Of a stretch of DNA of 64,000 nt, positions 29,504-39,241 are shown one piece after another (positions within the stretch are counted from its first letter, which is position 1; every line of letters starts with the position of its first letter). The stretch is from the NCBI RefSeq assembly GCF_947172395.1, contig NC_069085.1, positions 17,424,698-17,488,697 of the forward strand, given 5' to 3'. The DNA comes from Bicyclus anynana. Taxonomy: Eukaryota > Arthropoda > Insecta > Lepidoptera > Nymphalidae. Under the pieces are notes generated by a model. That model had not been told where the DNA came from. It saw only the letters and a list, made by a program, of their open reading frames with translations, and searched no databases. The position numbers and the translations under genes are program-made.

Positions 29504-30431
29504 CTAGCGGACCCGGTCAAGCTTCGTTTTGACATAAGTGCACTTATTCTCTATCCCTAGTCTACCCTTCTATACCTCTACCCCTACCCTACCCCTACCC
29601 TACCCCTACCCTACCCCTACCCTACCCCTACCCTACCCCTACCCTACCCCTACCCTACCCCTACCCTACCCCTACCCTACCCCTACCCTACCCCTACCCT
29701 ACCCCTACCCTACCCCTACCCTACCCCTACCCTACCCCTACCCTACCCCTACCCTACCCCTACCCTACCCCTACCCTACCCCTACCCTACCCCTACCCTA
29801 CCCCTACCCTACCCCTACCCTACCCCTACCCTACCCCTACCCTACCCCTACCCTACCCCTACCCTACCCCTACCCTACCCCTACCCTACCCCTACCCTAC
29901 CCCTACCCTACCCCTACCCTACCCCTACCCTACCCCTACCCTACCCCTACCCTACCCCTACCCTACCCCTACCCTACCCCTACCCTACCCCTACCCTATC
30001 CCTACCCTACCCCTACCCTACCCCTACCCTACCCCTACTTTACCCCTACCCTACCCCTACCCTACCCCTAACCTACCCCTACCCTACCCCTACCCTACCG
30101 CTACCGTACCGCTACCCTACCCCTACCCTACCCCTACCCTACCCCTACCCTACCGCTACCGTACCGCTACCCTACCGCTACCGTACCGCTACCCTACCCC
30201 TACCCTACCCCTACCCTACCCCTACCGCTTGACTCTTAAACGTTTGTATGGGAAATAGAAAAGGGCAGTTTTTAGGGTTTTCCCGGAAATTATTTGATTT
30301 TTTCTCACCTTTTAAACCTTCCCTATACCTCCACGAACATTTCAAGACCAAGATAAGATAAATCCGTTAAGCCGTTCTCGAGTTTTAGCGAGACTAACGA
30401 ACAGCAATTCATTTTTTTATATATATATAGA
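29504..30431 (-). mobile_element. Helitron with greatly expanded internal minisatellite, about 928 bp
   Basis: The plus-strand edges are A|CTAGCGGACCCGGTCAAGC and ATATATATAGA|T, consistent with a reverse-oriented Helitron. The right part (CCTCCACGAACATTTCAAGA, TCCGTTAAGCCGTTCTCGAG) is the 5' half. Between the halves sits a 650-bp tandem array. The family is distinct from H1 and H2 but shares the A|T target. Apparent proteins across it are simple PYPTPTLPL-type translations of the array, not genes. Confidence 0.75.
29578..30227. repeat. 11-bp minisatellite (CCCCTACCCTA)n, about 59 units
   Basis: The unit CCCCTACCCTA is almost perfect across 650 bp. Variants with CCGCTA or CCGTA cluster at the right end (30095-30195), and single changes such as CCCTATCCCTA occur near 29995. 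The other strand reads TAGGGTAGGGG and is a strong G-quadruplex candidate. It resembles telomeric motifs of other taxa but not the insect TTAGG repeat. Confidence 0.95.
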
Positions 30432-30676
30432 TTATGTATTGCTTGTTTATAAAATGATAAATAAAATATATTAGCCATATCTAATTATTCTAAGCTTATT
30501 AATGAAATTTATTTTCATTAATTTTAGAACAAGTTAATTATAATTATTATTAGTTGTGAAATGACTAGTGATTTATACCCTCATATTTAATTTGTTTGTT
30601 GGTAAACAGTATTCATCAAGAAAGGCTGTAGTATAGGTAGGTAATAGGTATATAAATAATCTTTTTATCATAAAAA

Positions 30677-30869
30677 CTAGCTGACGCCACGCGGTTTTAC
30701 CCGCGTGGTTCCCGTTCCCGTAGGAATACGGGGATAATACATAGCCTTTCTCAATAAATGAGCTATCTAACACAGAAAGAATTTTTCAATTCGGACCAGT
30801 AGTTCCTGAGATCAGCGCGTTCAATCAAACAAACAAACGAACTCTTCAGCTTTATAATATTAGTATAGA
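30677..30869 (-). mobile_element. H2 Helitron, 193 bp
   Basis: On the minus strand it runs from TCTATACTAATATTATAAAG to GCGTGGCGTCAGCTAG, with A and T flanks. Internal text (AATACGGGGATAATACATAG on the plus strand) matches the other H2 copies. Confidence 0.85.
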
Positions 30870-30871
30870 TG

Positions 30872-31000
30872 GGAGGTGTATTTGAGTTATTTTGATTTTA
30901 ACACAAAATTACTAAAGCGATTTTCATGAAAATTAAATGAGATTAATCTGAAAGTATACTCTTATAAACAAAAAAATAAATTTTGAAATTGGTTAATAAA
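30872..31000 (+). repeat. AACCAACTTC-type repeat, 5'-truncated copy
   Basis: GAGTTATTTTGATTTTAACA and GCGATTTTCATGAAAATTAA match 3829-4000. The AACCAACTTC start is missing because the H2 Helitron abuts it. Confidence 0.5.
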
Positions 31001-31035
31001 TGACGAAGTTATGGTAAAAACATTAAATGAAAAAA

Positions 31036-31068
31036 AAAACATACGCGTCGAGTTGACGCGTATGTTTT
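31036..31068. repeat. Perfect hairpin, 14-bp arms
   Basis: AAAACATACGCGTC, loop GAGTT, GACGCGTATGTTTT. Isolated; no adjoining coding feature. Confidence 0.8.
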
Positions 31069-31149
31069 GAAGAAACGGCTCATGCGATATGGCTGATTTT
31101 TTTTTGGTGGTGTAAGTAGTAATGGTGTAAGTAGTAAAAAAACACATTT

Positions 31150-31556
31150 ATTTTCCTGTGCAAACCACCAGCAACGAACGCATTATTCAATTATAGTATT
31201 TAACTTTTTCCTGTTGTAATACATACTTTGCAAAAAAATGTGCAGAAAAAGAAAAGAAATAATTATCAAAGGGGATGAAAACTATCACTGATATTCGCGG
31301 ACGAAGCCACAAGCATCCACTAGTTGGTTATAAACCTAGAATGTACAAAAAGCGGTGAAGCAAACATTAAAAAGCATTTTTACGTTTGGAAAGCTCATAG
31401 TACGGGCTACGTATCAGTGAAAAACGTGAAAAGTATCAGAGATAGCGCGGCGGGCGATAGGCGGTGCCAGAGCCACCGCGGCCTTTTGTGGCTCACTTGT
31501 GACCCGCCTGGTGGACTGAGACCTACCTCCGCCAGATCTACCTCATTATATGCTCC
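31150..31556. other. Unassigned, GC-rich toward the right
   Basis: The block 31440-31550 is GC-rich and open in one plus-strand frame (31324-31608) and one minus-strand frame. No domain is recognised. A decayed Helitron-like end (GCGGACGAAGCCACAAGCAT, CCACTAG) lies at about 31297-31323. Confidence 0.35.
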
Positions 31557-31595
31557 CAGCCCAGTGGATATGACCTCTGAGCCTTCGAAGGGGGC
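31557..31595 (+). mobile_element. SINE-B head scrap
   Basis: AGCCCAGTGGATATGACCTC appears here and again about 85 bp later at the start of the next SINE-B copy. Confidence 0.6.
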
Positions 31596-31639
31596 AACCA
31601 ATAAATAACTTCGAAGTTAGCCGCTACTATTATTGACTG
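31596..31639. repeat. 44-bp repeat, inverted copy at 34851
   Basis: The segment AACCAATAAATAACTTCG and onward, ending ATTATTGACTG, is perfectly reverse-complemented at 34851-34894. Confidence 0.9.
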
Positions 31640-31644
31640 CTACT

Positions 31645-31838
31645 AACCCAGTGGATATGACCTCTGCCTCCGATTCCGGTGGTGTGGGTTCGATTCCGGC
31701 CCGGGGCATGCACCTCCAATTTTTCAGTTATGTGCATTTTTAGAAACTAAATATCACGTGTTTTCAGACACGTGAAGGAAAAACATTGCGAGAAAAAATG
31801 CACACTTGAGAATTTTCTTGATTTTCTGGGTGTATGAA
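31645..31838 (+). mobile_element. SINE-B copy, plus strand
   Basis: Head CCCAGTGGATATGACCTCTG, B-box GTGGGTTCGATTCCGGCC, body to GAAGTCTCATC. It lacks the distal GGTGGACTATTGG and GAGACTCGAG segment. Confidence 0.8.
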
Positions 31839-31840
31839 GT

Positions 31841-32068
31841 CTCATCATTATCACCCATATTCGGCTCACTGCTGAGCTCGAGTCTCCTCTAAGAATGAGG
31901 GGGGTTAGGCCAATAGTCCACCACGCTGGCCCAATGCGGATTGGCAGACTTCACAAATGCAGAGAATAAGAAAATTCTCTGGTATGCAGGTTTACTCACG
32001 ATGTTTTCCTTCACCGTTTGACCCACACCCTCCGGAATCGGAGGCAGAGGTCATATCCACTGGGCTGT
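31841..32068 (-). mobile_element. SINE-B copy, minus strand, internally deleted
   Basis: Starts (plus view) ATCACCCATATTCGGCTCAC and ends CATATCCACTGGGCTGTC. About 60 bp between TTCACCGTTTGA and CCCACACCCTCCGG are missing, including part of the B-box. Confidence 0.82.
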
Positions 32069-32072
32069 CATA

Positions 32073-32160
32073 TTCCACCACGCTGGACCAAGACCTAACC
32101 CGTCTCATTTTGAAAGGAGACTCGTGCTCAACAGTGAGCTGAATATGGGTTGTTAATGAT
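32073..32160 (+). mobile_element. SINE-B 3' fragment
   Basis: CCACGCTGGACCAAGACC and GAGACTCGTGCTCAACAGTG, then GAATATGGGTTGTTAATGAT, belong to the 3' end of SINE-B. It forms a head-to-head cluster with the two preceding copies. Confidence 0.7.
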
Positions 32161-33194
32161 GATTATAATGACTAATGCACTCCCTCACTGCACCTTCACT
32201 GACCTTCGATGCACCCCAAAGCCCGATAGAGCGGAAAACCGCGGCGATCGGAAGTTATCGGTACTCTATGGTAGAAGCGTGGGCTACAAAACTTCCGCCT
32301 TCATAAAATGAAGTAAGTCTGGCTACCGCAAGCTCTTTCTATAGTGCGACATGTACAAAAGGTGTTTCTATCATTTTAACAGCCGCTACACTTCCTACGA
32401 AAAACCTGAGTTATTCCGGACGCCCGCGATTGTGTTTGCGTAAATTTCCACTTTTTAAAATTCTGCAGTTAGATAAACCATCAGGTTTTTAAGCCGAGAT
32501 CTATCCGCGGGAACTCTATGATAATCGACCGTTAATACATTAATTAATAATATTTAATGTGTGCCACAGTCACTCTAATGATGACTGTGCTCAGGTTTGC
32601 TAATTAGCATAGTTTTAACGTGCCGCTTGCGGTCCGCGTATAACCTATCTACCTCTTTTTTCTTCTAACATCACTGGATGAGAAAGACATATTGTCAACG
32701 AGTAGCGGACGAGTCTAAGTAAAAAAAATATCTAAGTAATTTTGTATTTTTACGATAAAAGTAAGCTGCTTGAAATAATCGTGATTTAAATTCGAAAATA
32801 CATTCCAAGTCAAATATCATTGTAGGGAGAAGTTTCAGGCAGTTATAATAACGATTACAATTTGTCCAACATAATAATATTGCATCGATCGTTTTGCAAA
32901 AAGCACTTATGTAATCTCGCCCCCTCCCCTCTCCAATAAACAGAACATGCCACGGAGCGTGTGTCGGGTCTAGATCTAGCGATAGCATCTAATTTGCATA
33001 TTACTGCAGATTTTTTCAAGAAATAATATATACTCACATAATATACTAATGTAGATGTGTGTGCGGTTTGAGTTAAAAGCTTATAGCGGATGTAAAATGG
33101 ACAAAATGTTTTGATTTGGTTGGCACAGAACGCTTGAATAGCTTTACAGTTTTATTTTACAGTTTTTCGTTTTCCTCTACGAATAAGAGGAATA
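32161..33194. other. 1-kb stretch without a gene
   Basis: It contains the short dispersed match near 32300-32340 (see 19727-20394) and a decayed Helitron 3' end (CCGGACGCCCGCGATTGTG, near 32418). An unassigned GC-rich patch lies near 32920-32980. Open frames on the minus strand (32695-32988) show no domain. Confidence 0.35.
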
Positions 33195-33442
33195 CTAAGA
33201 ATACGGGGTCAGGCCTTAGTTCACCACGCTGGCCCTATGCGGATTGGCAGACTTCACACACGCAGAGAATTAAGAAAATTCTCTGGTATGCAGGTTTCCT
33301 CACGATGTTTTCCTTTGAAACACGTGATATTTAATTTCTTAAAATGCACACAACTGAAAAGTTGGAGGTGCCCCGGACCGGATTCGAACCCACACCCTCC
33401 GGAATCGGATACAGAGGTCATATCCACTGGGCTATCACTGCT
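33195..33442 (-). mobile_element. SINE-B copy, head well preserved
   Basis: The minus-strand head GCCCAGTGGATATGACCTCT, B-box GGGTTCGAATCCGGTCCGG, and body through GCGTGTGTGAAGTCTGCC. The distal 3' end is degraded, and a few bases (GCAT) after the B-box region are missing. Confidence 0.85.
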
Positions 33443-33712
33443 CTTTACAATGTTTATGATAGATGTTTATTAACAGCGTGAAAAGTCTTTTAAAAATTCA
33501 TACCCTATAAATATTCTAGATGACTGACTCTAAGTAATAATTTGACTGTAGTTAAGACTTTTTGTATCTGATATTAATTTCATCTTAGTTAATAGATCCA
33601 ATCTTCGAATTATTTTATCTGGTTCTCAGTATCTTAGGAAATAAAAAAACAGTTTTCTATAAAAAGCCGTCAGACCATAATATTTTTAGTAACTGAGATG
33701 TAATATACTACT

Positions 33713-33766
33713 GATATATAACCATTATATTATATCTATCTATATATAATATAATGGTTATATATC
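33713..33766. repeat. Perfect AT-rich hairpin, 23-bp arms
   Basis: GATATATAACCATTATATTA and ATATATC-containing arms pair perfectly around the loop CTATCTAT. Confidence 0.8.
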
Positions 33767-34170
33767 TGTTATTGACGTGAAAACGTCTTATAATTCGATG
33801 GAGGCGACCGATCCGAAAAAAGATGACGTCATGCGTCGTTCCCTCGCTAGGGTCGCCAACTTTTTTACAAGAAATAAAGTTTATTCTGGTCTATGATAAA
33901 CAGTATTTTAGAAAAACTAACATTTTCTTATGAAAAATGCATCCATTCCATCAATATTTTCTTATGACGTTGTCACGATCAACTATCGTCGACTTTATAG
34001 ACAACCGATATTTTTTTTTATTTGTTTAAACCCCCATCACTTTTCTATTGCAATTTTGGTTATAAACAGGAACACCCGCCGCCGCTTATGATTTGCAACA
34101 CGGAATTTATAGGTCAATTGCAGTCATTCGAGGTCGTGACTCCTTGCGGGTAATGATATTTTAATGTTAT

Positions 34171-34206
34171 TTAATTTCACCTTTTTTTCTTGCAGGTAAG
34201 TAGGTT
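34171..34206 (+). other. Juxtaposed 3'/5' splice sites: recursive-splicing (ratchet) candidate
   Basis: The sequence is TTTTTTTCTTGCAG directly followed by GTAAGT. A pyrimidine tract and CAG acceptor abut a consensus donor, so a zero-nucleotide exon would be defined. This is the hallmark of recursive splice sites in very long insect introns (established in Drosophila). Branch-point-like TTAATTTCAC lies just upstream, and there is no AG between the tract and the acceptor. The surrounding 34.03-34.33 kb appears to be unique, non-transposon DNA, as expected for a retained functional element. The absence of genes over 64 kb agrees with a giant + strand intron. Chance occurrence in this much sequence remains possible. 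Confidence 0.5.
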
Positions 34207-34348
34207 GCCGTAAACGCCGTGTGGGGTATAGTGCTACAGCTGTTGTGAAACTTTACTTGTAAGTCGTACAACTTTGTGATTGACCTTTCCACTTCCGAAT
34301 GCTTTTTGAAAGAATTCGTGACAAGTTAGCTGTGAAATGATGTTTCGA

Positions 34349-34386
34349 CAGTAATTATAGTAAATCTTTATTTACTATAATTACTG
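34349..34386. repeat. Perfect hairpin, 16-bp arms
   Basis: CAGTAATTATAGTAAA, loop TCTTTA, TTTACTATAATTACTG. It sits immediately beside the LINE tail in reverse orientation. Confidence 0.8.
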
Positions 34387-34394
34387 AGATAAAA

Positions 34395-34487
34395 GATACA
34401 AAAAAGAGAAGAAAAAAAAAAATTAAAACTAAGATGCGCAAAGGCGGTCTTATCGCTAAAAGCGATCTCCTCCAGACAACCTTAAAT
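34395..34487 (-). repeat. LINE 3' tail, reverse copy of the 27105 family
   Basis: GCGCAAAGGCGGTCTTATCG and AAAAGCGATCTCCTCCAGAC are the reverse complement of text at 27115-27165. Confidence 0.7.
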
Positions 34488-34850
34488 AAAATATTTAAAG
34501 AAAGGAAAGCGGATAGTGCAATATAACATACCTATAATAATTAAACTATTAAAAATAATATACTAAATTAAACTACATATACAATTACATACATAAATAA
34601 AAAAAAATATGAGTACACCTAAATACATAATTAATATATAAAAACACATACATAATTATACATAAATACTTAAATAATAAATTATTATAGTATAGTAATC
34701 TTTATTTGTCAAGAAGAATTACAAATTTTGCTTGTTTGAGATAAACATTTATACTATACTTACGTAATTGTATAATTTTGCGACAATAGCCTAATAGGAT
34801 TATACCATTTGACCCTTGATTGCAAACTTACCTGATGTCAAATGACGAAC

Positions 34851-34894
34851 CAGTCAATAATAGTAGCGGCTAACTTCGAAGTTATTTATTGGTT
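34851..34894. repeat. 44-bp repeat, inverted partner of 31596
   Basis: CAGTCAATAATAGTAGCGGC to TTATTTATTGGTT is an exact reverse complement of 31596-31639, 3.2 kb away. Confidence 0.9.
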
Positions 34895-36639
34895 TCCTGT
34901 ACTAGTTTCTACAAGTCAGCAAACGCTATTTCGCCGCTATTCAGGTAAAGGTGAACACGGGATATTACTCACTAGTATGAAACTACCAGTAATTGAGTAA
35001 CTTATAAACTTTATCTTTAATATCATTCAACAAAAAAAAAGCTATATCTTATCTAAAACTCGGCGGTTAGAAGGAAGCCGGGGTAGGTAGGTGAGGGTAG
35101 ATTGGGGTAGGCGAGGGTAGGTTGGGGTGTGTGGTTACCGGGTAGAGCACAAACAGCAAAAGTTCACGTCCTTATCTCATCTGTTTGACGGATTCCTACA
35201 ACGCTGCGTATTCATATTCGTCGAAGACTAACTTTGGTCAGAGGCAAACATATAATTCAGAAAAGAAAATTATACAGTGAAAAAAGTAAAACAAGAAAAA
35301 ACATAAATTTGGTTTATAAAAACTACAGTAAAAGACAGAAATAAGTTAACTTGACTACTCGTTTTTTTCAAATTCGTTCTTATTTTAAATAATAACATAA
35401 AAAAACATTACATTATCTTGTATTGTCTTATATTGTCTTCTGTTTAAAATTATAACACTCTCGTATTTTGATAATACAATTAATTAGGCCAAAACGAAGA
35501 AAATTATATAATTTTGGAATTTATTATTTATTTCAGGAAAAAACCTGATCAGGTACTCATTAGGTTACATAATGAATTTTATTTTTAGGGTTCCGAACGT
35601 ACGTAGTATTTAATGAAGTCGTCGGTAGTTTCTTTGTTTCATTATTTTTCCTTAAACTTGATTTAACATAATTAAATTTAATTACAATTATATTGCTAAG
35701 GGAAGTTTATCGCGATATTATAATTTATTTAATCTTTTGATCTACTCATAATAGCCGTTTATAAATGCATTAAATACTAATAATAAAAATTAAAAAAATA
35801 CTGATGCCGTAAATTATCCGCTTCGTTGAACATACTTATTGCATATTTTATAAATGTATTTCTTGCATTAATTATTATTATTTATTATATTATAATCTTT
35901 GAATTAATTACCTTATTTTGCAAAAAATATATATCTACTTGTATCAACAGTATTAGCTAAGTTAGGTATATAATTAAGTTTAATTTGTTAGTATAAGTTA
36001 GCTTTACTTTATTTAATGTCACAAAAGTTCCTGTGTTTGATTTGATCGTTCGCTGAACTATTGTCTTCTTCAATTCAAAAACAGGCTTTGTTTACTTGGA
36101 GGGGATAGGGGGTTTTGGCCATATTAAAAGACGTGGCTAAACATTCTTCTTTTTTTAATATTGAAATCATATTAATATGTTTTTATTTACATACTACGAA
36201 GAAGCGAAACAATCAGAAAAATATAGACACACAGTGTCTATTCGTCTATCGTCCTTAGTAATATGTCATTTGCTGACCTAAGCTATCCGAACTGAGGCAT
36301 AAAAATCGAGCCTCATATGACTGAAACATAATGGTTAAGTAATGGTAAATTTTTGTAAAAATAATTGAATTAATTAAAATGTTCTCTACACCAATCTACA
36401 CTGTACTCCTGGTAGAAACTCAAGCCTTGTGATAAAGTTCCATATAATCAGATCACATCTCTACGTGGGCGGAGTTATCACGACTGATCAGATGAGAGTT
36501 CATTCTGAGTAAATGCCAAATTTATTAAAAAAAATATATAAAGATGAACTAAGTTGTTATTCAACTTATACTCAGCGGTGTGGTTCTTTAGCTTAGCACA
36601 CGAACCTCTTAATTTAGAACCTCTTCCTTTTTTAAGGCG
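34895..36639. other. 1.7-kb AT-rich unique stretch, no gene seen
   Basis: A G-rich imperfect tract (GGGTAGGTAGGTGAGGG and similar, 35081-35135) may be a remnant of Helitron minisatellite. Otherwise nothing is recognised on either strand. Confidence 0.4.
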
Positions 36640-36795
36640 GTTCATCATCATATCAGCCGATAGACGTCCATTGCAGGTCATAGGCCTTTTGTAGGGACTT
36701 CCAAACATCACGATCCTGAGCCGCCTGCATCCAGCGAATATCTGCGACTCGCTTGATGTCGTCAGTTCACCTGGGGGGGTCGACCAGGGGGGGGG
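36640..36795 (-). pseudogene. RTE-like LINE C-terminal fragment
   Basis: Minus-strand translation gives DDIKRVADIRWMQAAQDRDV, then WKSLQKAYDLQWTSIG and a stop, with a CATCATCAT (ATG-type) tail on the plus strand. Upstream it degenerates into G/C runs. Confidence 0.82.
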
Positions 36796-37002
36796 CGTTA
36801 TCAGCACTTATCAGACGGGAATAAATTCAGAGGAGATTACTATCTGATGCTATTTATACTCGTATAAGGGTGGTAATCAACTTTTTTAATGGTTTAGCAT
36901 TTTACGTGAGGGTTACAAATATAGTTATTTTTATTAAGTTTGACAATAAACAGCGTTAATTATTTAATGCTTTTAATATCGGTCAATTGATTGTGTGGTG
37001 TG

Positions 37003-37112
37003 GTGTGGATATTCATCCTACCCCTAACAAGTTAGCCCGCTTCTATCTTAGATTGCATCATCACTTACCATCAGGTGAGATTGAAGTCAAGGGCTAACTT
37101 GTAGAAAATAAA
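37003..37112 (+). mobile_element. SINE-A 3' fragment
   Basis: GTGTGGATATTCATCC, AACAAGTTAGCCCGCTTCTA and ACCATCAGGTGAGATT, ending GGGCTAACTTGTAGAAAAT with an A-rich end. Confidence 0.8.
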
Positions 37113-37255
37113 AAAAAAGTCAAAAGCTGTAATTACACCGGCAATGATCTTCAGACCAGGACACAGAAATGCTTCAAGGCGGCACAAACAAGCAGTAGTA
37201 CTTCCCCGAAAGAGCTTTTATAACATAAAGCTAACATTTTATAGCATAAAGCTTG

Positions 37256-37532
37256 ACGGCCGCTTGGCGCAGTGGGTAGTGACCCTGTTTTCCGCATCCA
37301 CGGCTGTGGGTTCGATTCCCACAACTGGAAAATATTTGTGTGATGGGCATGAGTGTTTTCCAGTGTCTGTGTGTATTTATACATTATATAAGTATTTATA
37401 TGTAGTATATAGTTGTATATAAATATTATAATATCAACTATCTTAGCACCCATAACACAAGCTACTCTGTATGCTTACTTTGGGGCTAGATATTGATGTG
37501 TATTGTTTAAGTATATTTATTTATTATTTATT
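37256..37532 (+). mobile_element. SINE-E copy, apparently full length
   Basis: Head GGCGCAGTGGGTAGTGACCC (A-box region) and GTGGGTTCGATTCCCACAAC (B-box) resemble a tRNA. The body contains GTTTTCCAGTGTCTGTGTG and the tail CTTACTTTGGGGCTAGATA. A second copy, split by a SINE-A, is at 48105-48600. Confidence 0.85.
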
Positions 37533-37537
37533 AAAGC

Positions 37538-37572
37538 TAGTCAAGGGCTAACTTGTAAAGAATAAAAAAAAG
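37538..37572 (+). mobile_element. SINE-A terminal scrap
   Basis: AGTCAAGGGCTAACTTGTAA with AAGAATAAAAAAAA: the last 35 bp of SINE-A directly after SINE-E. SINE-E may have inserted into an older SINE-A, since a SINE-A 3' fragment also lies upstream at 37003. Confidence 0.7.
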
Positions 37573-37987
37573 CTCTAGGTCCTACTACTAAATACGTGTA
37601 CAAAGTTTCAGTTTGTGAAACAAAGTAGTATGCATCGAGTAACACACTCGCAAGGACCCCGTATCTCTCCCCCCCTTATCGGCCCCGTATTTTACGGTAG
37701 ATGCTATCGCGCCTCAGAGCGACTCTCAAGGCTCCGCGATAAGACATTAATAGGGTAGATAGTGAGCGTTGCATATAAATGTTATTTTACATTCAAACAC
37801 ACTTCTTTTGAGCACTTTCTACAATGGAAAATAGCAAGAATCAATATTAAAGCATCATTATCAGCCTATTTTATTATAGCCTATATATATTATTCAGCGA
37901 TATACTACAAGGCCTTCTATAGAAGATATGTGATAGTTTCACCACGCTGGTACAATGTGGACTGGTGGGCGTAGATACATAATATTC
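37573..37987. other. No gene seen
   Basis: A GC-rich patch with CCCCCCTTATCGG near 37668-37690 is unassigned. The open frame at 37762 is unremarkable. Confidence 0.35.
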
Positions 37988-38366
37988 GACGGCCTCCGTG
38001 GCGCAGTGGTATGCGCGGTGGATATACAAGACGGAGGTCCTGGGTTCGATCCCCGGCTGGGCAGATTGAGATTTTCTTAATTTGTCCAGGTCTGGCTGGT
38101 GGGAGGCTTCGGCCGTGGCTAGTTACCACCCTACCGGCAAAAACGTACCGCCAAGCGATTTAGCGTTCCGGTACGATGCCGTGTAGAAACAGAAAGGGGT
38201 GTGGATTTTCATCCTCCTCCTTGACAAGTTAGCCCGCTTCCATCTTAGACTGCATCATCACTTACCATCAGGTGAGATTGTAGTCAAGGGCTAACTTGTA
38301 AAGAATAAAAAAAAAAATAAAAAAAAATAAAAAAAAATAAAAAAAAAATAATAAAAAAAAAAAAAT
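37988..38366 (+). mobile_element. SINE-A, full-length reference copy with long A-rich tail
   Basis: Head GTGGCGCAGTGGTATGCGCG (A-box) and CTGGGTTCGATCCCCGGCTG (B-box) are intact, so polymerase III transcription is conceivable. The body (CAGGTCTGGCTGGTGGGAGG, GTACCGCCAAGCGATTTAGC, GGTACGATGCCGTGTAGAAA) is followed by a LINE-like tail (CATCACTTACCATCAGGTGA, AAGGGCTAACTTGTAAAGAA). The poly-A tail has grown into an (A)nT microsatellite of about 60 bp. Well preserved, suggesting recent activity. Confidence 0.93.
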
Positions 38367-38398
38367 ATTTGACTTTGTAACGGACACTAATATTAATG

Positions 38399-38590
38399 AT
38401 AGCTGACGCTGCGTGGTTTTACCCGCGTGGTTCCCGTTCCCGTAGGAGTATGGGGATAATATATAGCCTATAGCCTTCCTCGATAAATGGGCTATCTAAC
38501 ACAGAAATAATTTTTCAAATCGGACCAGTAGTTCCTGAGATTAGCGCGTTCAAACAAACAAACTCTTCAGCTTTATTATATTAGTATAGA
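38399..38590 (-). mobile_element. H2 Helitron, 192 bp
   Basis: On the minus strand it runs from TCTATACTAATATAATAAAG to ACGCAGCGTCAGCTA. The internal block GAACGCGCTAATCTCAGGAA is conserved. The terminal CTAG is altered to CTAT. Confidence 0.8.
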
Positions 38591-38619
38591 TGATGACTGA
38601 GAACGAGTATTTAAAATGC

Positions 38620-38765
38620 TTTTCGAGGCACGAGGGTGTAAAACTATCAACTTCCCAACTCCAGGCTGAGAATTTTTACTGATAATTTCATTATCCTAAC
38701 CCGACCCAGGTTTCGAACCTACACTCTCGTGACCCTGAACTACTGGACCATCAAGGCAGTCCATA
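38620..38765 (-). mobile_element. SINE-D copy (tRNA-derived)
   Basis: Minus-strand head GATGGTCCAGTAGTTCAGGG and B-box GTAGGTTCGAAACCTGGGTC. The body has AAGTTGATAGTTTTACACCC. Related to 27808-27955. Confidence 0.65.
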
Positions 38766-39241
38766 GTTTGTAGTAAAATATTAAGTACAACAAGTTCAAT
38801 CTGCGTCCACTACGATTAGTGCGAGAAAAATCCCACATGAAACTCAGCCAGGTCGATAACGCGTTTGAAAGTTTTTTCACTGTAATTATCACCATTAATT
38901 TGAAGTATAGTATAAAAATTGTGCCCTCTAAAATAGTTATAAAAAATATGTACAAATATTGTTTTTTTTATTTCTTTTTTTATTTATTAAGTAAAATGAA
39001 CAGATTTACATATTACGTAAAATTAAACTTATCTAGTTGTTGACATTAAGCCAGCTAAGTTTTCACATTTATATTGAGATGAGAAATAATTACAAAAGTA
39101 CATAAATTATTAATATAATAGATACACTTAGTTTTTTTATTTTGGCTCGTATAGGTACATTTGTCTAAGGTAAGGCTTCTGCAATCAGGAAACGAATTGA
39201 GAATTATATAAGTATTATTTATGAGAAAGAATACAATAAGG
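38766..39241. other. AT-rich stretch, no gene seen
   Basis: Overlapping open frames on both strands (38740-39043) are low complexity and lack domains. Confidence 0.35.

Noticed and set aside
29538..30071. Long open frame of PYPTPTLPL repeats
   Set aside because: It is the translation of the 11-bp minisatellite inside a Helitron. It has no start context or non-repeat protein sequence.
29578..30227. Interstitial telomere
   Set aside because: Insect telomere repeats are TTAGG. The unit here is an 11-mer with CCCTA/CCCCTA alternation that also occurs in short form inside several Helitrons.
34825..34840. Minus-strand CAGGTAAGT in TTACCTGATG text
   Set aside because: The context resembles the ACCATCAGGTGAG tail of SINE-A-like repeats. 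It has no pyrimidine tract.
37988..38062. Possible tRNA gene (GTGGCGCAGTGG ... GGTTCGATCC)
   Set aside because: It is the head of SINE-A, repeated many times in the window with the same non-tRNA body. A proper acceptor stem is not present.
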